This document shows positions 24,001-37,389 of a stretch of 64,000 nucleotides of DNA, one piece after another. The notes under the pieces were generated by a model. The model saw nothing but the letters and a program-made list of their open reading frames with translations, was not told the origin of the DNA and did no database searches. Origin of the DNA: Spirodela intermedia (taxonomy: Eukaryota; Streptophyta; Magnoliopsida; Alismatales; Araceae); NCBI GenBank assembly GCA_902729315.2, contig LR746274.1, positions 868,001 through 932,000 of the forward strand. The letters are read 5' to 3'. How positions within the stretch are numbered: the stretch's first letter is position 1; each line of letters starts with the position of its first letter. A program made the position numbers and the translations under genes.

Positions 24001-27000
24001 ACGCAGGAACCAATCAGAAAAAAACATTCCAGAAGACAAAGAAAAATGGGATCTTCAACTGTCGAAAAGAAGCTACTGTAGAACAAGAGTGTATTTAGAT
24101 GCCTTTTTTTTCAGTAAGGTAAGGTTTCTAGAACGGGAAGATCAAATCTGGAGGCCGCAAAGAGATGAACAAAAAGAGAGGCATACAGCAGGAGTCAGTC
24201 CTTCCGATGCAGCTAAAAAAATAAAAGAATTTTTCATGAGAATCTGACGGTCTACGGATTGCTGATATCATAAACTAGAAATGAAACCCAACCAATCCAA
24301 ATAGAGAGATAACGAGCAGTCAAAGCTTCGGTTCAGATCCCACTGAATCTTCTCTAATAGTTCGCGTTTGTGGATTATAGTAACCAAGAAAGCAAAACTT
24401 AGTTTCCATGTAAATATCTTGTACCATCTAACTTCACAAAAAATAGAGTAATCTTCCATGTACATTACAATATGAGGTAAACTAGGAGTTTAATGATTCG
24501 ATATGCACACCCAAAGACTACATAGCTGAAGAAAAATAAAAGACAAAAAAAGGAATACCAGCAATCCAGATGAAGCAATCCCTTTATTATATATTCCAGC
24601 CGGCAAATCTAACATGTTACTTGATGAACAGAGGCCATTGTGAGGCATCAAACAAAGGATCTACCAAAACAGATCCGTCAGAAACTCAAGTTACTTTTTA
24701 GAAAAGAGTCAAAACGTCCCCATCTAAATTTCCCACCATCTGATTTATTTTTTGGATCGAGAAATAGTATTTTTCAAACCACACTGAAACAACTCGAATG
24801 TTTTTTTTCCAGGTTCTGCCATCTTGTATCTGGGAAAAGAAGATCAAACTGATCCTGAAACAACTTGCAGTAATGCTTGTCCTAAAAAATAAAACTCTTC
24901 TCAAAGCCTCTTTCGCTCTAAGCAAAGCAGAACTATTAGCCAAAACAAACTCGTGATAGGACGTCAATCAACGATGTGTAGAAAAACCACAGCATGTTCA
25001 ACAATAAATCTTTTTATCCAATGGTTGGCGACAGGGGAAAGAAGGAAATGAGGAACAAGTCCAGTAATCGGTGACTTGACGAAGCTTGGGGAGAATCAGC
25101 TCCAGATTCGGGAAATCAGTGCAAAAATAGTGCAGCAAACGTCTAGTTAACAATTGAATACTAAAAGAGCATATGAGGCTTTACAATTGAACCAGGCAGA
25201 CAAATTTCATGCTACCAGTCATGAGACGAGAGACAGACGTGCAGGGAACCTCCCAGAAATTGTCTTAGGTTGGCTGGAACCTGGCAGTGGAATTAACTGA
25301 ACGCCAGAAGAGATAAATGGCCGGTCACAGATGATTCATTCATGTCCGTGATGAATCAGGGGGAACCTAAAAATTCTCCTGCGGCATACTACCGTAGATA
25401 ATCTGGTCATACACATTGTTGATATTAGTCGAATTGCTTTCTGCCAGTGTCACACTGTTTCTCTTCTTTGACTCCCTTGTCTACATGGCTCTCATATTTC
25501 TCTCCCACAAAGGCAATATCGCATGATTACTTCTTCCTGAGTTCGCTTCAACCAAGCGAGTGCCAACTTAAGATCAAAAAATAATTCGTTGGCCAGGCCA
25601 TACACTAAATGGAACTCAGAATTTGTCATTCAGAATAAATAAACCTATTTAAGATTATAAAGCAACTGGTCAGACGGATGAAAGCTAATCTCACACTGTG
25701 AATTATAATTCTACTCCGAGACCATCATAATTTTCCCCAAAAATTGTCGTGCCCATCATGATCCTGCATTAGTAAGGCAAAAGGTTGAAAATTCCTCAAT
25801 CTGTTTTCCAACCTTTTCTTTGGAATTTAATAATCGTAAATACGATATGGATGTTTTCCCACAAAGTTCCTCCTTAAAAACAGAGAGGAGTTATTTTTTA
25901 AATGTGTCGGTCACATGTCAAGGAGAAAAGCTAGGTATTCCTTTTTTGTCCAACTTTCCCCATCCCCTTGCAGTGAAGAGGGCTCGAGAACACAAACAAA
26001 TCATGTATGAACAAAAGAGAACGGCACGATAGCCATAAGAAAATGATAAAATCGACCCGAGTTCCCTAATGACTTTTCTTCAACTTCTATCCTGACACAT
26101 GTAAATGGAAAGAAATTAAATCGTGTGATTGCATAATGGAGAGATAAAAGTAATTTCAGAGACACCCCGAGTAATTAATTAGAATCAAATAGTTAGTCAT
26201 ATATCTAATTCAAAGTTCCCACCTCTTTATAATGAAAGATTTAAGAAGATTAGTAAATCAATTTCAAAAACCTACTCAACACAAAAGCCGTTGACTGTAA
26301 TCAATATTGGCAATTGTTTCAACTCCAATATCAGTGGTACATTGAATTTTAATACTATTAAAGCAAGGCTAAAACGTCATCCGTTCCTTTCGGTTTAGAT
26401 TCTCATAGACTGGATCCACCAATGCATGCCCTACTTCAGCCAAAAACCTTTAGATGAAGCCACATAAACAACAAAAGAACTTGAAAGCGTTCAAATCAGA
26501 AGTTTGTATATTTTTATAAGTCTAAAGCTGGCTGCTCCATGGAAGAGAAGTCCCAGAAACACATCATTCATTCCCTAAGTCCAGCATCTTCAAGTCATCA
26601 AAGGAGGACACAGCAGACTTGTCTTTCAGAAAAAGTGGTTTCAAATCATTTTTCTGCCATCAGCGGCAAGGCTGTTGGCATTAGTTGATTAAAATTCCTG
26701 CAGTCATCAATCAACCACTGTCAACAGTAAAGATGTGGAAGTGGTGTCTCATCCAGGATGATGGATATCAACTTTAGTATCCGCCATGTTATGTTTAAAG
26801 CAATGGTTTGAAGCCAAACAGAAGTTGAAACAACTATGCAATGGTTTGAAGCCCAAACATTAACATCCGCAATGTTAAGGTTCAACATTCTCATAGTCAG
26901 AAAAAACGGTAAATTTGAATAAATCCACAAAAAAATCTCTGAACCATGAAAGCCATTTGTGGATGTCTGACAGTTAGACTGACTACTACGTGCCCATTTC

Positions 27001-30000
27001 TCAACCACAAGTTTTAGTAACATTAAGAAACCCAGTGAGTTGGTAGTCGTGGGACTCTAAGTGGTTATTGCAAGCATCTAAAGTAACACAGAAAGGGACA
27101 AACTACAATTCGTTAGCCATGTATCATCATAATACGGCAACCACTTCGCAAAAAAGTTGTTTAATCTTTTCCATTTCATGAGTCCACGCCTTCTGCTAGA
27201 TTCTATGCCTTGTTTACAATTAGTAATTATCCTTTAAGAAGTCAAAAAATACTCATACTTGTAAACAGATTTTCTCTTAACGTGCACATGTACCTATGAA
27301 ATTCAGAGATAATGATGAAAGTAGACATAAAAAAACGGCGTTCACTAAATCAAGTTTAACACTCTCCCAATTTCTTGACAGAAATGGGCATCGGTTATGG
27401 CTTTGTGAGCCAAGGGATTTAAATGTGTTTCAATCTTATCACCTTCTGCAAAAGGAGAGCCATTCCTATTTTGACCATCTAAAAATAAAGCCATCCCTAT
27501 CTCAATTAATTTATCTCATTGCTTAATTTGAACTATTAAAACACAAATTGAATTCACTAGTTAGAGCTATCTATGATTCAGAAACTTTTAGAGATTAACA
27601 CGTAACTAGACACCATTGTACCATGAGACCAAGAGAAATCAGCAGCATTTAGCCGGTTCATAAATCATGGCAGAGTTGCCACCATCCAAAAAGTTCTGTA
27701 ACAGGTTCAGGTCAAGATTTTTCGCAAAAAACAAGTATTTTCTTTGAATTGTAATTAAACCAAAATTTCCAGCGTCTTCTAATATGCCAACCAACTCGCG
27801 CACAGGTATAAACATCAATAATTTCAACTATGCAGTCCCTTAGATGATACAGCTCGAGAATGTGAACCACCGATTTTGAATTAGATATATTTTTTGCCTT
27901 TCCTTGTAAAAGGTCAAGAGACTCACATATGGAAGAGATAGTCATAAGTTCCACAGAGAATACGGCAACTTATAATTAATAGTAAGACAGGTAATTATGG
28001 TCTGATTGATGGCAACATCAACTACAGGTTTAAAACAAGGAAAAATAATGCCTGATACATTCGCTTTGACTAAAACATAACCTTGTTGAAAATCTACTTT
28101 ATATGCATGCATAGCAAAAAAAAATAGTCTTTGTATCCTTTGCACGTGATGATTACTTCTGAGGGAAACAAAAAAGGAATATCGTATATGAACAAAAATA
28201 TATTTAAATTTTTTAAATAATATCGTATATGAACCAAGAGATGAACCCCTCGTTCTAACCTGATTAATAAAATGGATTAAATATTATTCCATCACAACAG
28301 CAACGCTTGAACCATTGATTCTAGATCCCATCTTTAGGTGTTAAGCCAACTAAGGCAAGAAATGTGGCAGCCTACTCTCTTGTTGCCGAGCAAAATCACA
28401 CTTTGCCAAGGTAAGAACTGAAGATTATCCTATACAATCATCTATAAGAATTGAAGATTGCCAAGGTAAGAATGTCGATCTTATACGAATCTATTTCTTT
28501 TAGTGAAATTTATTAATAAATTATTTAAATGTGAATTGAGAACGAAACCGATCCAGACTTTCGAGCACCACCAAACACTTGCAAACTATCACTTATGTAA
28601 TAGATCTCAGAAGTACATTCACAGTCCCAGTTAAGTGATCTGTCACTATGAGAGGAACATTTTTTATGCTTTTGCGAAGCTACTACCATCCTACTGATTA
28701 ATACATAGTAAATATGTATATATTCTCTTCTTATTATTTAACCATTACAAGATACTAACCACGCACCAAAACCCCATAATCCTGGCCAATACTTACGGGT
28801 GGATAAGCTTCGTGTTGTTAATAAACTAGTCGCTAAGGTTGGTCACAATGCTCAAACATATAGCAGGGAACGATATCATTCGAAAACGCCTATTCCTAAG
28901 TTTTCTTTGTCCGAGATATTTACTGAAAGTATTCATCCTTTAAACGATTTTTTCTGGCCAAAAACATTGTCAAGAATTTATAATAATGTAGAAGTATTCA
29001 ATTAGTAAATAAGCCCCTCAATATAGCGATTACGGACAGCAAATAGGGCTCTTGAGACACTTGGATAACCAAGGAGAATAACTTGGGATAAGGCGTTCCC
29101 CCTCTAACACCGCCTTGCTGTAAGGCATTGCCCCGGTAATTGCCTCGGAAAACTAGGTTCTGATCCAAGTAATTAAATCGAATGCCATGAGCGCCTCAGA
29201 TTGACAGCATTTATTTACACCAAAGAGAAACTGTAAGGCCAGTGAGCCACTTATGATATTGAATCATTCATTTTTATGCACTTGCTCGACATACAAGCAT
29301 CTCCATTGTACACATAAATCTATGGGCGTAATGATTTTTTCTAATGGTAATGTAAATAAATAATCAATTCGTAAGTATGTGTTTATAAAGAGCAACCCTC
29401 TCAACTCTACATTCATGAACTACGCGATGACCACGAAAAGAGACTTAATGAGCCGACCTAAATTGCGAGCATGGGCTATCCTAGATTAAACAATGCCGAT
29501 ATGTCTGCGAGTAAGACTAGAAAGGAAAATAATTATTTGAATATATGGAGACGGTGACCATCCCTCAAAATTAAACGAATCAATTCAAAAAATCTGAAGA
29601 CAATTATATAAATTGTTGTCACATGACTCTAGCGGAAACAATAGTCAAAAAATTATTTATAAAACGAGTTTGATGTTTGACGGTGCGTTTTTGCTCGTCA
29701 TCTGGGGCTCTGCAAGCAATAAAAAGTCGGGCTGCAACGTGTTGAAGTAAGCCACGGAGGATAGATGGACTGCCATACTCGACTCGAAATACGCTGCGTT
29801 CGATTTTTCTACCTAGTTTGCTCTTTCACGACTTTTAATTACGATCGACGCACATTCGAGAGAAATAATTGAAAAAATTATAAATACGAAAGCAGTATCG
29901 CTATATGATGAACCTAAGATTCGAAGAGGCCCTAATTCCGATGCCATCCCCTGGGTCTGCCGATTTGTACATAAATGATAAAAATAAACCCTGATCAAAC

Positions 30001-30325
30001 TACACGAAGAGGGAGAACGAACCGGTCGGGCAAACTCAATCTTTATGGCATTCCCGCGGACGAGAGAACCCTGCAGGGTGTCCTTGGCCCTCTTGGCATC
30101 GTCCAGGTGCTTGAAGTAAACGAAGGCGTAGTTTCTGGCGGCGTACGTCGTCACGCTGTCGAGAGCCCCAAATTTTCCAAAGAGTGCCATCAGTTCCGAG
30201 TCCACGGTGTCCGGGGGGAGGTTCCCCACCCAGAGATTGTGCGAGGGATCGTCGTCATCGTCCGGCTCCCTCCCCGAGGGCCTCTGGTCGCGATCGCCCG
30301 CTTGCTTGCTCGGCTGAATCGGCAT
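21009..30325 (-). CDS. FPA: FPA-type RNA-binding protein (three RRMs plus SPOC)
   Basis: Minus-strand exons 30325-30023, 23873-23628, 23485-23366, 23261-22321 and 22239-21009 join in phase to 946 residues, close to Arabidopsis FPA (about 900). RRM1 is in exon 1 (RNP2 'LWVGNL', RNP1 'NYAFVYF'). RRM2 is in exon 2 ('LWVGGV', 'NSALINYY'). RRM3 is at about residues 234-305 ('LWIGYP', 'YSIVEF'). A Gly/Pro/Phe-rich linker follows. The SPOC domain spans exons 4-5 (about 505-640: '[19 protein letters not shown]', '[20 protein letters not shown]', '[17 protein letters not shown]'). The tail is long and Gln-rich. FPA is a nuclear spen-family protein that promotes proximal poly(A) site choice and flowering through the autonomous pathway. 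Intron 1 is 6,149 bases. The start is the first ATG in frame, 30 residues before RRM1. Confidence 0.95.
23874..30022 (-). other. FPA intron 1 (6.1 kb)
   Basis: No exon-like open frame or transposon protein was recognised on either strand, and the sequence is AT-rich throughout. On the FPA coding strand, an ATTAAA hexamer lies at 29834-29839 and the first AATAAA at 29210-29215, about 185 and 810 bases after the donor; further ones occur deeper. Short direct repeats are present (for example about 26800 and 26838, and about 28177 and 28221). Confidence 0.7.
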
Positions 30326-31345
30326 CGCCGTCGGCGAGGCGAACAACCCAACGGAACCCTAGAAAACCAGGGTGGGTGAAGAAGCCGTCGGCAACAGAAC
30401 CGGCGATGGCCGCAGGAGGAGCGAGAGCGAGAGCTACACGAATCACCGGGCGGTCACCTCAGATCCCGGCGATGGCGAGGAAATCAGCAGGGCCCCCGAG
30501 GAAACTAGGGTTTGGAGGTAGAAGACGACTCGACTGGTGAATCCGATCTCTCTCGGCAGTTGGGGCAATTTATTCGTGTATTCTCACGCAAACCGCAGAC
30601 TCCCGAGGAATCCAACTCACTCTTGGATGAGATTCAATCTCAACCGTCCATTCAAATCGCGTACGTCTCCTCACATGGCACAGCAAACGACGTCTCCGCC
30701 GTTCTTTACTGGGCCGTGTTTGATCCGAATGGATCGGCCAGGAAGAATCCGATTTCTCATCGTTTCAGTCCGAAGACCGTTTTAGTCATCCCGCCAAGCT
30801 GGCCACAGCGATTCGTGAGGAGTAACACGCCAAACCTAATTTTATTATTATAATATTTTTACAATATCAAATTTCAGAACGTATTCCTGGAATTCATTTT
30901 CCCGAGTTCGCCGCACATCAGGCTATTAACAACGCCGTTCTTTATGTATTTTACAATATTATTTTTTAATATTTTCGTACCAAATCGTTTATTGGGATGA
31001 CTTTTAAACCCTGATATTATACTATATTGATTCCTACCGGGTACCGAACCACATGATACCCGGAGGCCGACGAACCTATGTATGGATGAGTAGGAGAGAG
31101 AGAGAGGAATTGCGCACGTGGCTCGACGCGAATCCTTGGGAGCGTTGACCGACGGCGATGCATCTCCCGGCAGCGACAGCTGAATCAAATACATAAAGAA
31201 CGAGAGAGGGGAAAGAATGAGATTCGACGGACCGAGAGAAATTCTGACTGGGAAAACAAACCAACAGTCAAACCCAGGAATGGAAAACAGGCATGCGTGG
31301 GAAGAATAACTTACCCAAGCTGGGGAAGAAAGGTCAGCGAGCCCA
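30326..31345. other. FPA promoter/leader and 3' flank of the HSD-reticulon gene
   Basis: The 200 bases upstream of the FPA start are GC-rich and contain telo-box-like AACCCTA/TAGGGTTT motifs (about 30354 and 30503). A plus-strand open frame at 30512-30853 has no domain, so I treat it as leader or promoter. The rest is AT-rich 3' flank of the next gene. Confidence 0.5.
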
Positions 31346-34300
31346 TCAACCCCCTCCTCTCCGCTGTGCGCTGCGTAAATTTCTCAGGAGCAAGCCCCCG
31401 GCCTTGCTGAACCTGGCGGCGGCTTTTCTCACGAACGCGTCGACTTGGTCTTCGTGCCGGTCGTAGATGATGAACACGGTGAACAGGCTCACCAAACCTG
31501 CGGCGACCCGTTTCCCCTCAAGTCAACGGCAAGGTCTATAAGCAGCAAAAATCGACGAAAGATGTTTTTTTTCTTTTTTTTCTTTTTTTTTTCTTTTTTT
31601 TCTTTTTTTACCCGCGCCGATCAGTGTCACTGGGGAGAGCCGCAACAACAGCTTGAAGAAACACAAGGCGGCGCCGACCTGCATCAACGGGCAAGAGAAG
31701 GAAGCTTCTGAGGTGGGTTTCTATTTTCGGCAAAGGGAGAGAAGACCGCCGGCAAAACCCACCCCCCCTCACCTTGAAAAGAAGGCTCGCGTCTTCTCCT
31801 CGAGCCAGCAGGCTGACGGTGCGAACCCCCCGGTTCCACAGAGACGACAGCGAAGCGACGGCAGCCCTCACAGACGTCTCCGGCGCTGCAAAGTAGGACG
31901 GGGAGATCTTCTCGTTGCCGGCACCGAGCCTGCGGGAAACGCCGGATTCAGCTCCGAGCATGAAGAGAGAGACGGATACAAAGACTTGGCGCCATTAGTG
32001 TGGTGCATACAGAGAAGAAGGCAGGTGGCAGAAGCCAAAAAGGATCACCGAAGCCAGAAAGAGAAGCTCTGCCGTGGCGGTGACGAGAGTTCTTCCAGAG
32101 AGAAGGAACCAGTAGAACAGAAGGAACAGCCCCAGGGCGCAAATGAAAGTCTTCTTTTCATCTCGCCATAATAGTATATCTGTGACTGCAAGAACACCGA
32201 AGTGTGACAAAAGTCAACCACTATAACCCACTGAATTTTTTATTTATCATTTTATAGTACTTATATGGAAATTATATTGATTGACTATGCTTCCAGAAGA
32301 TCAAGTAAGCATTAAAAAAGATCATTTTCATGAATGCTGCGAGATGAAGAAGACAGAAGGCAGATGAATCACATATGATCAGTCAACTCACCTTTGCCAG
32401 AGCCGAAAAGCTTTTCCACTTTTGAGATTCTGGTGAGGTCGCATTCTCTCGAGTGAGGAGAATCCTTCACTAAATGGGGGAATGATTCCGTCGTCAGCGC
32501 AATGCCGTCCTGAAAAATTAGGTGATCAGCAAGAGACGAAATGAATGAATCGGAAATAATATGCACCCGCAGGAATGGACGAGAAGAGAAATCATGGCAT
32601 TACGCGAAGATCAACAGTCTATGATGACCACAAAACTTTGGAAAAATAACCACAATATTATGAATAATACAGATTGGGAGAGGTATTTGAGAAGCTCACT
32701 GACCTCCAAGGAAATGATCGGCGAGTAACCGATATGTTTTTGAGCCTTCGAACAGTCAAATGTCCTCGTGCAGAAGAATGAGCGGAGAAAAGAGATTCTC
32801 GTGCGTGGGTAGACGAGCGTTTTACAAACCCATCCGACGAGCATTAAAATCAACAGGACCAGCCTGAGAGGAAGATGGAAACTGAACCTGAAAGCATGCA
32901 TAGAAGACCGTATCAGGAAAAGGGGGGAAAAAAAGATACCCATGAAAACCTACCATTCCTATATTTGGGAAAGTTACCTTGGGAATCCCAGATCACTGAG
33001 CAGGAGTGATGCAAAATCTCCGGACTTCATTGGTTGAAGATTAGTGATGAAGAAGGGCTGTAAAAGTTAAGATAGGATTTAATAAGAGATTTGTTAATAA
33101 GAAAGGGTCAAGAAGGTGGCTGCCATCCTAAAGGAACACTCGGACGATTGTGATACCTCTCCAGCAACAGAAGCTATGCGACAGCGTAAAGCATTCTCCG
33201 CGCACATATGGGCGTGAGCAATGTTCTCCACGTAGGTGTAATCGCACATATTTGAGCCAGTCCCAATGAAAAACTAAAAATGGAAACATTTCTTCCGTTT
33301 AGATTGCTACATGTGTGCAAATGCAGAATAGCATCTGCATGGATCATATAGAAATGGTAAAGCAAGCGCAGGCACAAATATGGAGAGAATGAATTGTTTA
33401 CTAGTAAATGGCATCATAGCTAAAAATATCGTTAAATACTGAAAGAACGTACAGATACAGCCAAGATTAGGGTTTACGAAGTTCATGTAGTAGCATAGAC
33501 ATCAGAATAGAGATATTCTAGGATGGCTGAGGGAATTCTGGCGAGGATGCTTATTTTTCTGGAAACAAGTCCTGTAAGAATGTTTCAAGAACTACCCTAC
33601 AATTAGAACATTAATGCATCCACCTTATCTAGTAGGGTACATTAAAAGTCACATTACTAGTAAGTCACATAGTTGAGATTGGCATAAAAATAAATCCTGA
33701 GTGAAACTTTAAGTTCGTCGAACAGTTTCTTATGTTTCAAAAGCATAACTTAATACAGAATTCTATTTAAAAGTAGTTCAGGAAAGTACAAAACCGATGA
33801 TCCAAAGATCTCGATTTTCTCAAATAAATCAAAAATCAATGGCTTAAACAAAATTTATGATATAAAAAACTTGAATGTATAAAATTAGGTCCTTGATTCA
33901 CTAAACACAAACACCTGACTCTTTCAAATCCATGTTTAATAAGATTTCTGTCTTCACGGCTTGTTATCTGGATCCTTCTGTTTTCTTCTTATAGTTGCTC
34001 CGTCAATTGATCTCTACCCGCTCCCAAATGGTGACCAGGGGACTAGGAGAATATAAAGTCGCAAATATATTGTTACAACGTTCGTTCCAAAATAGTGCAC
34101 TGACCAACTTGAGGAAAACAGTTCCAGTTTCTCTCCCATTCTAGTCTTCGGACATTATGGAGATATGATACCATTTGATTTGCCTTTTCTTTTTTGTTTG
34201 AAGCACCTACTTCTATGAACTGGAGACGCTTATGCACAAAAATTTACCATTTCACATTCCCAGAAGCTTGAAAAGCCTCCATCTTTCACGATATGCTTTT

Positions 34301-36939
34301 GCTACTTAGTGAGATTAGCGCTCAATAACTTCAGATAAAACCAACAAAAAGAAAAGGAAAATACAAGGGTGTCATACACCTCTCCAGTTTCTACTAAGAT
34401 GAACCTCCAGTGATTATGCAATCTACTAGACTTTCATTGAATAGTTTCCTTCCGCACGTTCTCAAAAGCTTATTTCAGCACTGGTTAGTAGATTATGCAA
34501 TCTACTAGACTTTCATTGAATAGTTTCCTTCCGCACGTTCTCAAAAGCTTATTTCAGCACTGGTTAGTAGATTATGCAATCTACTAATCTTAAACAACCA
34601 TTTGTTTTTGTCAACTTATGAAAAAAAATACAAGTTTTCCTGAATTCATGCAGTGAAGAGCAATCAGTCACCTCAATACTGAAATTGCGTGCAGGAAATA
34701 GATAAAATGAGATTCGATGATTCCAACTAAGTACAACCGAGTGAAAGTCGACACAAGACTAGTAAAAACAGGTACGAACTAAGGTTGGTGTACAACAGTT
34801 TCCAGACCTTTGCCCAGGCAGATTTAGCTCCGTCGACAAGAGATGGTACAAGATATGAGTCTCCAGGTCCAAAAGGGTTGCATGGTCGCAGAGCACATGT
34901 CGATAAGCCATCAGCAGTATTGGCAGACAGGATCAATGCTTCTGCATGAACTTTTAAATCACACAAGACATCTTCAAACTGCATTATAGTCCACACATCA
35001 CAAGAATGACTACTTGTCTTTACAAAATTTGAAAAAAATTATAAAGTGTATTGGTATGCATCAATACTAAACCTCAATAAAGACATACTTTATACGGATA
35101 TTGCAAAGATTCATTGCCAACGAATATATCATGTACACCATCAAAGACCACATCCGCAGAACTGTTATAGATGAGTCGTTCCACTTCACAGTCATGGCAA
35201 GCACTTATGACATTTTTCGTACCTGCCATATAGGTTCCAATGGCAACTCTCACAGTCGTTTCTAGAAAGCACTTCATGAACTTCTATTAAAGTTACTATT
35301 TACCTTGAACAATAAATATGTACTGGTCATAAAAATCTTGCAATGAAGAATCCAACATATCCATGAAGAAGACAACAGACGAACCTTTTATGGCTGCATA
35401 TCAAAGGTGACTATTATGCACTGAATCACTGTTCTCATCACAAGTATGGTGGAAAATACCAGCATATGAAAGAAATGTATAATTAGAACAACAATGATTA
35501 GAGAGCAACGGAAGAATATTTTAAATATAATAATGCGTAAATTAGATGGAGATGATCATTGTTTATATACAGAGTAATGGGAACGAGAAAGATAGGATTG
35601 AAACATGGAGACAGAAGAAAAAGGGAAAGGATACAAATTATTTTAAAATCAAAGACTAGTCTGATAAATTGCATCGGCAAGAGGCACTGAATTTTTTCTG
35701 ATAAACAACAAAAGTTTGACTGCGCTAACAAAGATATGTCTCGTGGACATAAAGATATGGTAGATAAAAATGATTAAACTAAAGCAATATATTTGTAGTT
35801 TGATTCCAAGAAAGACATACCGTGTAAATGTACTACAGCGTATCACTATTGTAATGTCTTTTGTCAATCCACACTCAAATAAGGGAAAAAACAGTCACGA
35901 CCAAAAGCTCCTGAAAGTGAAACTTCCCTTAAGCTGTCAACCTAATGCAAATCTAACATCTACTTTGGTGAGACATTTATAAAACTAGTCATCGAATGAG
36001 CGGAGTTTCACCCACGGAGGGAATGAGATGTTACGCCCCCACGAAAACATAATATAATGCATGTATGTCTTTCCCATCGCAACTGGTGACTATATACACT
36101 GACTGCATTGACGGGAATCAACATCCCTGACGGCCAACTATATGCGATTTCTATCACAAACCAGTTGAACAAATATTCATAGTCAATCACGCGTGATATA
36201 CGGGTTAATCAATTTGATAAATAAGTGTATGCAAGTAAATAACAGTGATCCTGGTTTGAAGAATCATAGGCACAACACTATACCCTCAGAAATAAACGCT
36301 GGGCTCCATTGAGCGTCTTTTCTTCCTTATGTAAACGTGAATACACCACCTAAAAACCTAAGATACCATTGTAGTTTCTACTGCATAAGAAAAAATGGTA
36401 AATGTGACCGACATTTACCATTTTATGGACAGAGCATAGCCCCTTACTCGGATACTCGTCACTTTGAAAATCCTTAACACAGGATCGACCTTTTGGAATG
36501 TAAGGCTACGCACTAAACCCTAGCTATCCACAATTCGATCACAATTGGCTATCAATGTCACTCTCTGCAATCACCGGGCGGCGTCCGAAGCCTTTCAACC
36601 AATGAGCACCACTCCGAAAAGAGCAATTAAAAGAGAAAAAAAACAGCTACGGCAACAAAACACCAGGTGAACATTACCACGAGAGACCGTGGCGACGTCT
36701 CTGATGTCGACCTGATAGTAAGAGAGCCGACCACTCTGGATAGAATCGACGAGAATCTTGTCCTCCATCTCCGCAAGATCGAGCGCCAGAGAAGGCCTGG
36801 AGTCGGCGATCCGCACGGTCCATCCCGTGGAAGTTCTCAGCAGCTTCGATACCAGCGACCTCCCGACGAAGCTGCTTCGCCCCCAGATGACTGTGCAGAC
36901 GGTAGATCCTCCACCTCCGGCGACCTCCTCGGTCGCCAT
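31346..36939 (-). CDS. 3beta-HSD/C4-decarboxylase-like protein fused to a reticulon domain
   Basis: Twelve minus-strand exons close in phase to 565 residues: 36939-36678, 35384-35304, 35222-35089, 34978-34808, 33273-33157, 33057-32978, 32887-32704, 32509-32392, 32185-32011, 31929-31773, 31678-31612, 31497-31346. Residues 1-380 are a short-chain dehydrogenase of the 3beta-HSD family ('GTKNVISACHD', 'VVFDGVHDIF', 'CALRPCNPFGPGD', 'DYTYVENIAHAH', 'TRTFDCSKAQKHIGY'). Residues about 383-565 are a reticulon domain with hydrophobic hairpins. This fusion matches the Arabidopsis 3BETAHSD/D-RTNLB proteins, ER proteins linked to sterol C-4 demethylation. Two catalytic-site oddities: the nucleotide-binding loop is GRSSFVG (middle Gly to Ser), and where the SDR Tyr-x3-Lys motif should be the sequence is Leu164-Cys-Asp-Leu-Lys168. 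Exon 1 starts at the only plausible ATG. Confidence 0.92.
31564..31609. repeat. Interrupted poly-T tract at the HSD-reticulon intron 11 donor
   Basis: Runs of 7-10 T separated by single C (plus strand). On the gene's strand this is an A-rich tract with regular G interruptions that starts directly after the intron 11 donor GT (31611-31610). The tract is about 46 bases long. Confidence 0.85.
34412..34588. repeat. 79-base tandem repeat, about 2.2 copies
   Basis: A unit beginning 'attatgcaatctactag' starts at 34413, 34492 and 34571, giving an exact 79-base period. The first two units are nearly identical and the third is cut short. It lies in intron 4 of the HSD-reticulon gene. Confidence 0.9.
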
Positions 36940-37389
36940 TTCTGGGGAGACGAGAGAGAGAGAGAGAGAGGACCGGGGCAGTTACAGAACCCGAGATCAG
37001 CAGAAGAGAAGCCGACTGACAGCTGAGACTCGGCCGTAGGCGAATGATAGTCGAGTTAGATATAAGCGACCGTTCACCGCGCATGGAAGTAACGACCTCA
37101 CCCTACTCACCTACAGGCAGTTACAGCTCCCGCTCGGAAGGATCTAGAAACTCCCAATAAATCTATAAAAATGCAATTAAACTCTCCTCCAAATAATTTT
37201 TTAATGAATAAAATAATTTTTTCGACGTGGAGGCCCTCATTATTTACGGTTTCCACATAATTTAAATTATACGTATTAAAGACGCAAAAAATCGTATGCC
37301 TTCGGAAGCACTCGCAGGTTTCCTCAACGGTGAGAAAAAGGAAAATAAGTACATATATACAAGGCCTGAGAGACGACGACTTTCCCGGA
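36940..37389. other. Short spacer between two minus-strand genes
   Basis: About 450 bases hold the promoter and leader of the HSD-reticulon gene (with a GA tract at about 36953-36970) and the 3' flank of the DUF936 gene. Nothing else was recognised. Confidence 0.5.

Noticed and set aside
28799..29005. A 68-codon open frame within FPA intron 1
   Set aside because: Single short frame without a domain or splice sites. I checked it for organellar or retroelement similarity by eye and saw none.
30512..30853. Plus-strand frame of 113 codons upstream of FPA
   Set aside because: No domain, and it sits in the FPA leader/promoter. A divergent gene cannot be excluded but is unsupported.
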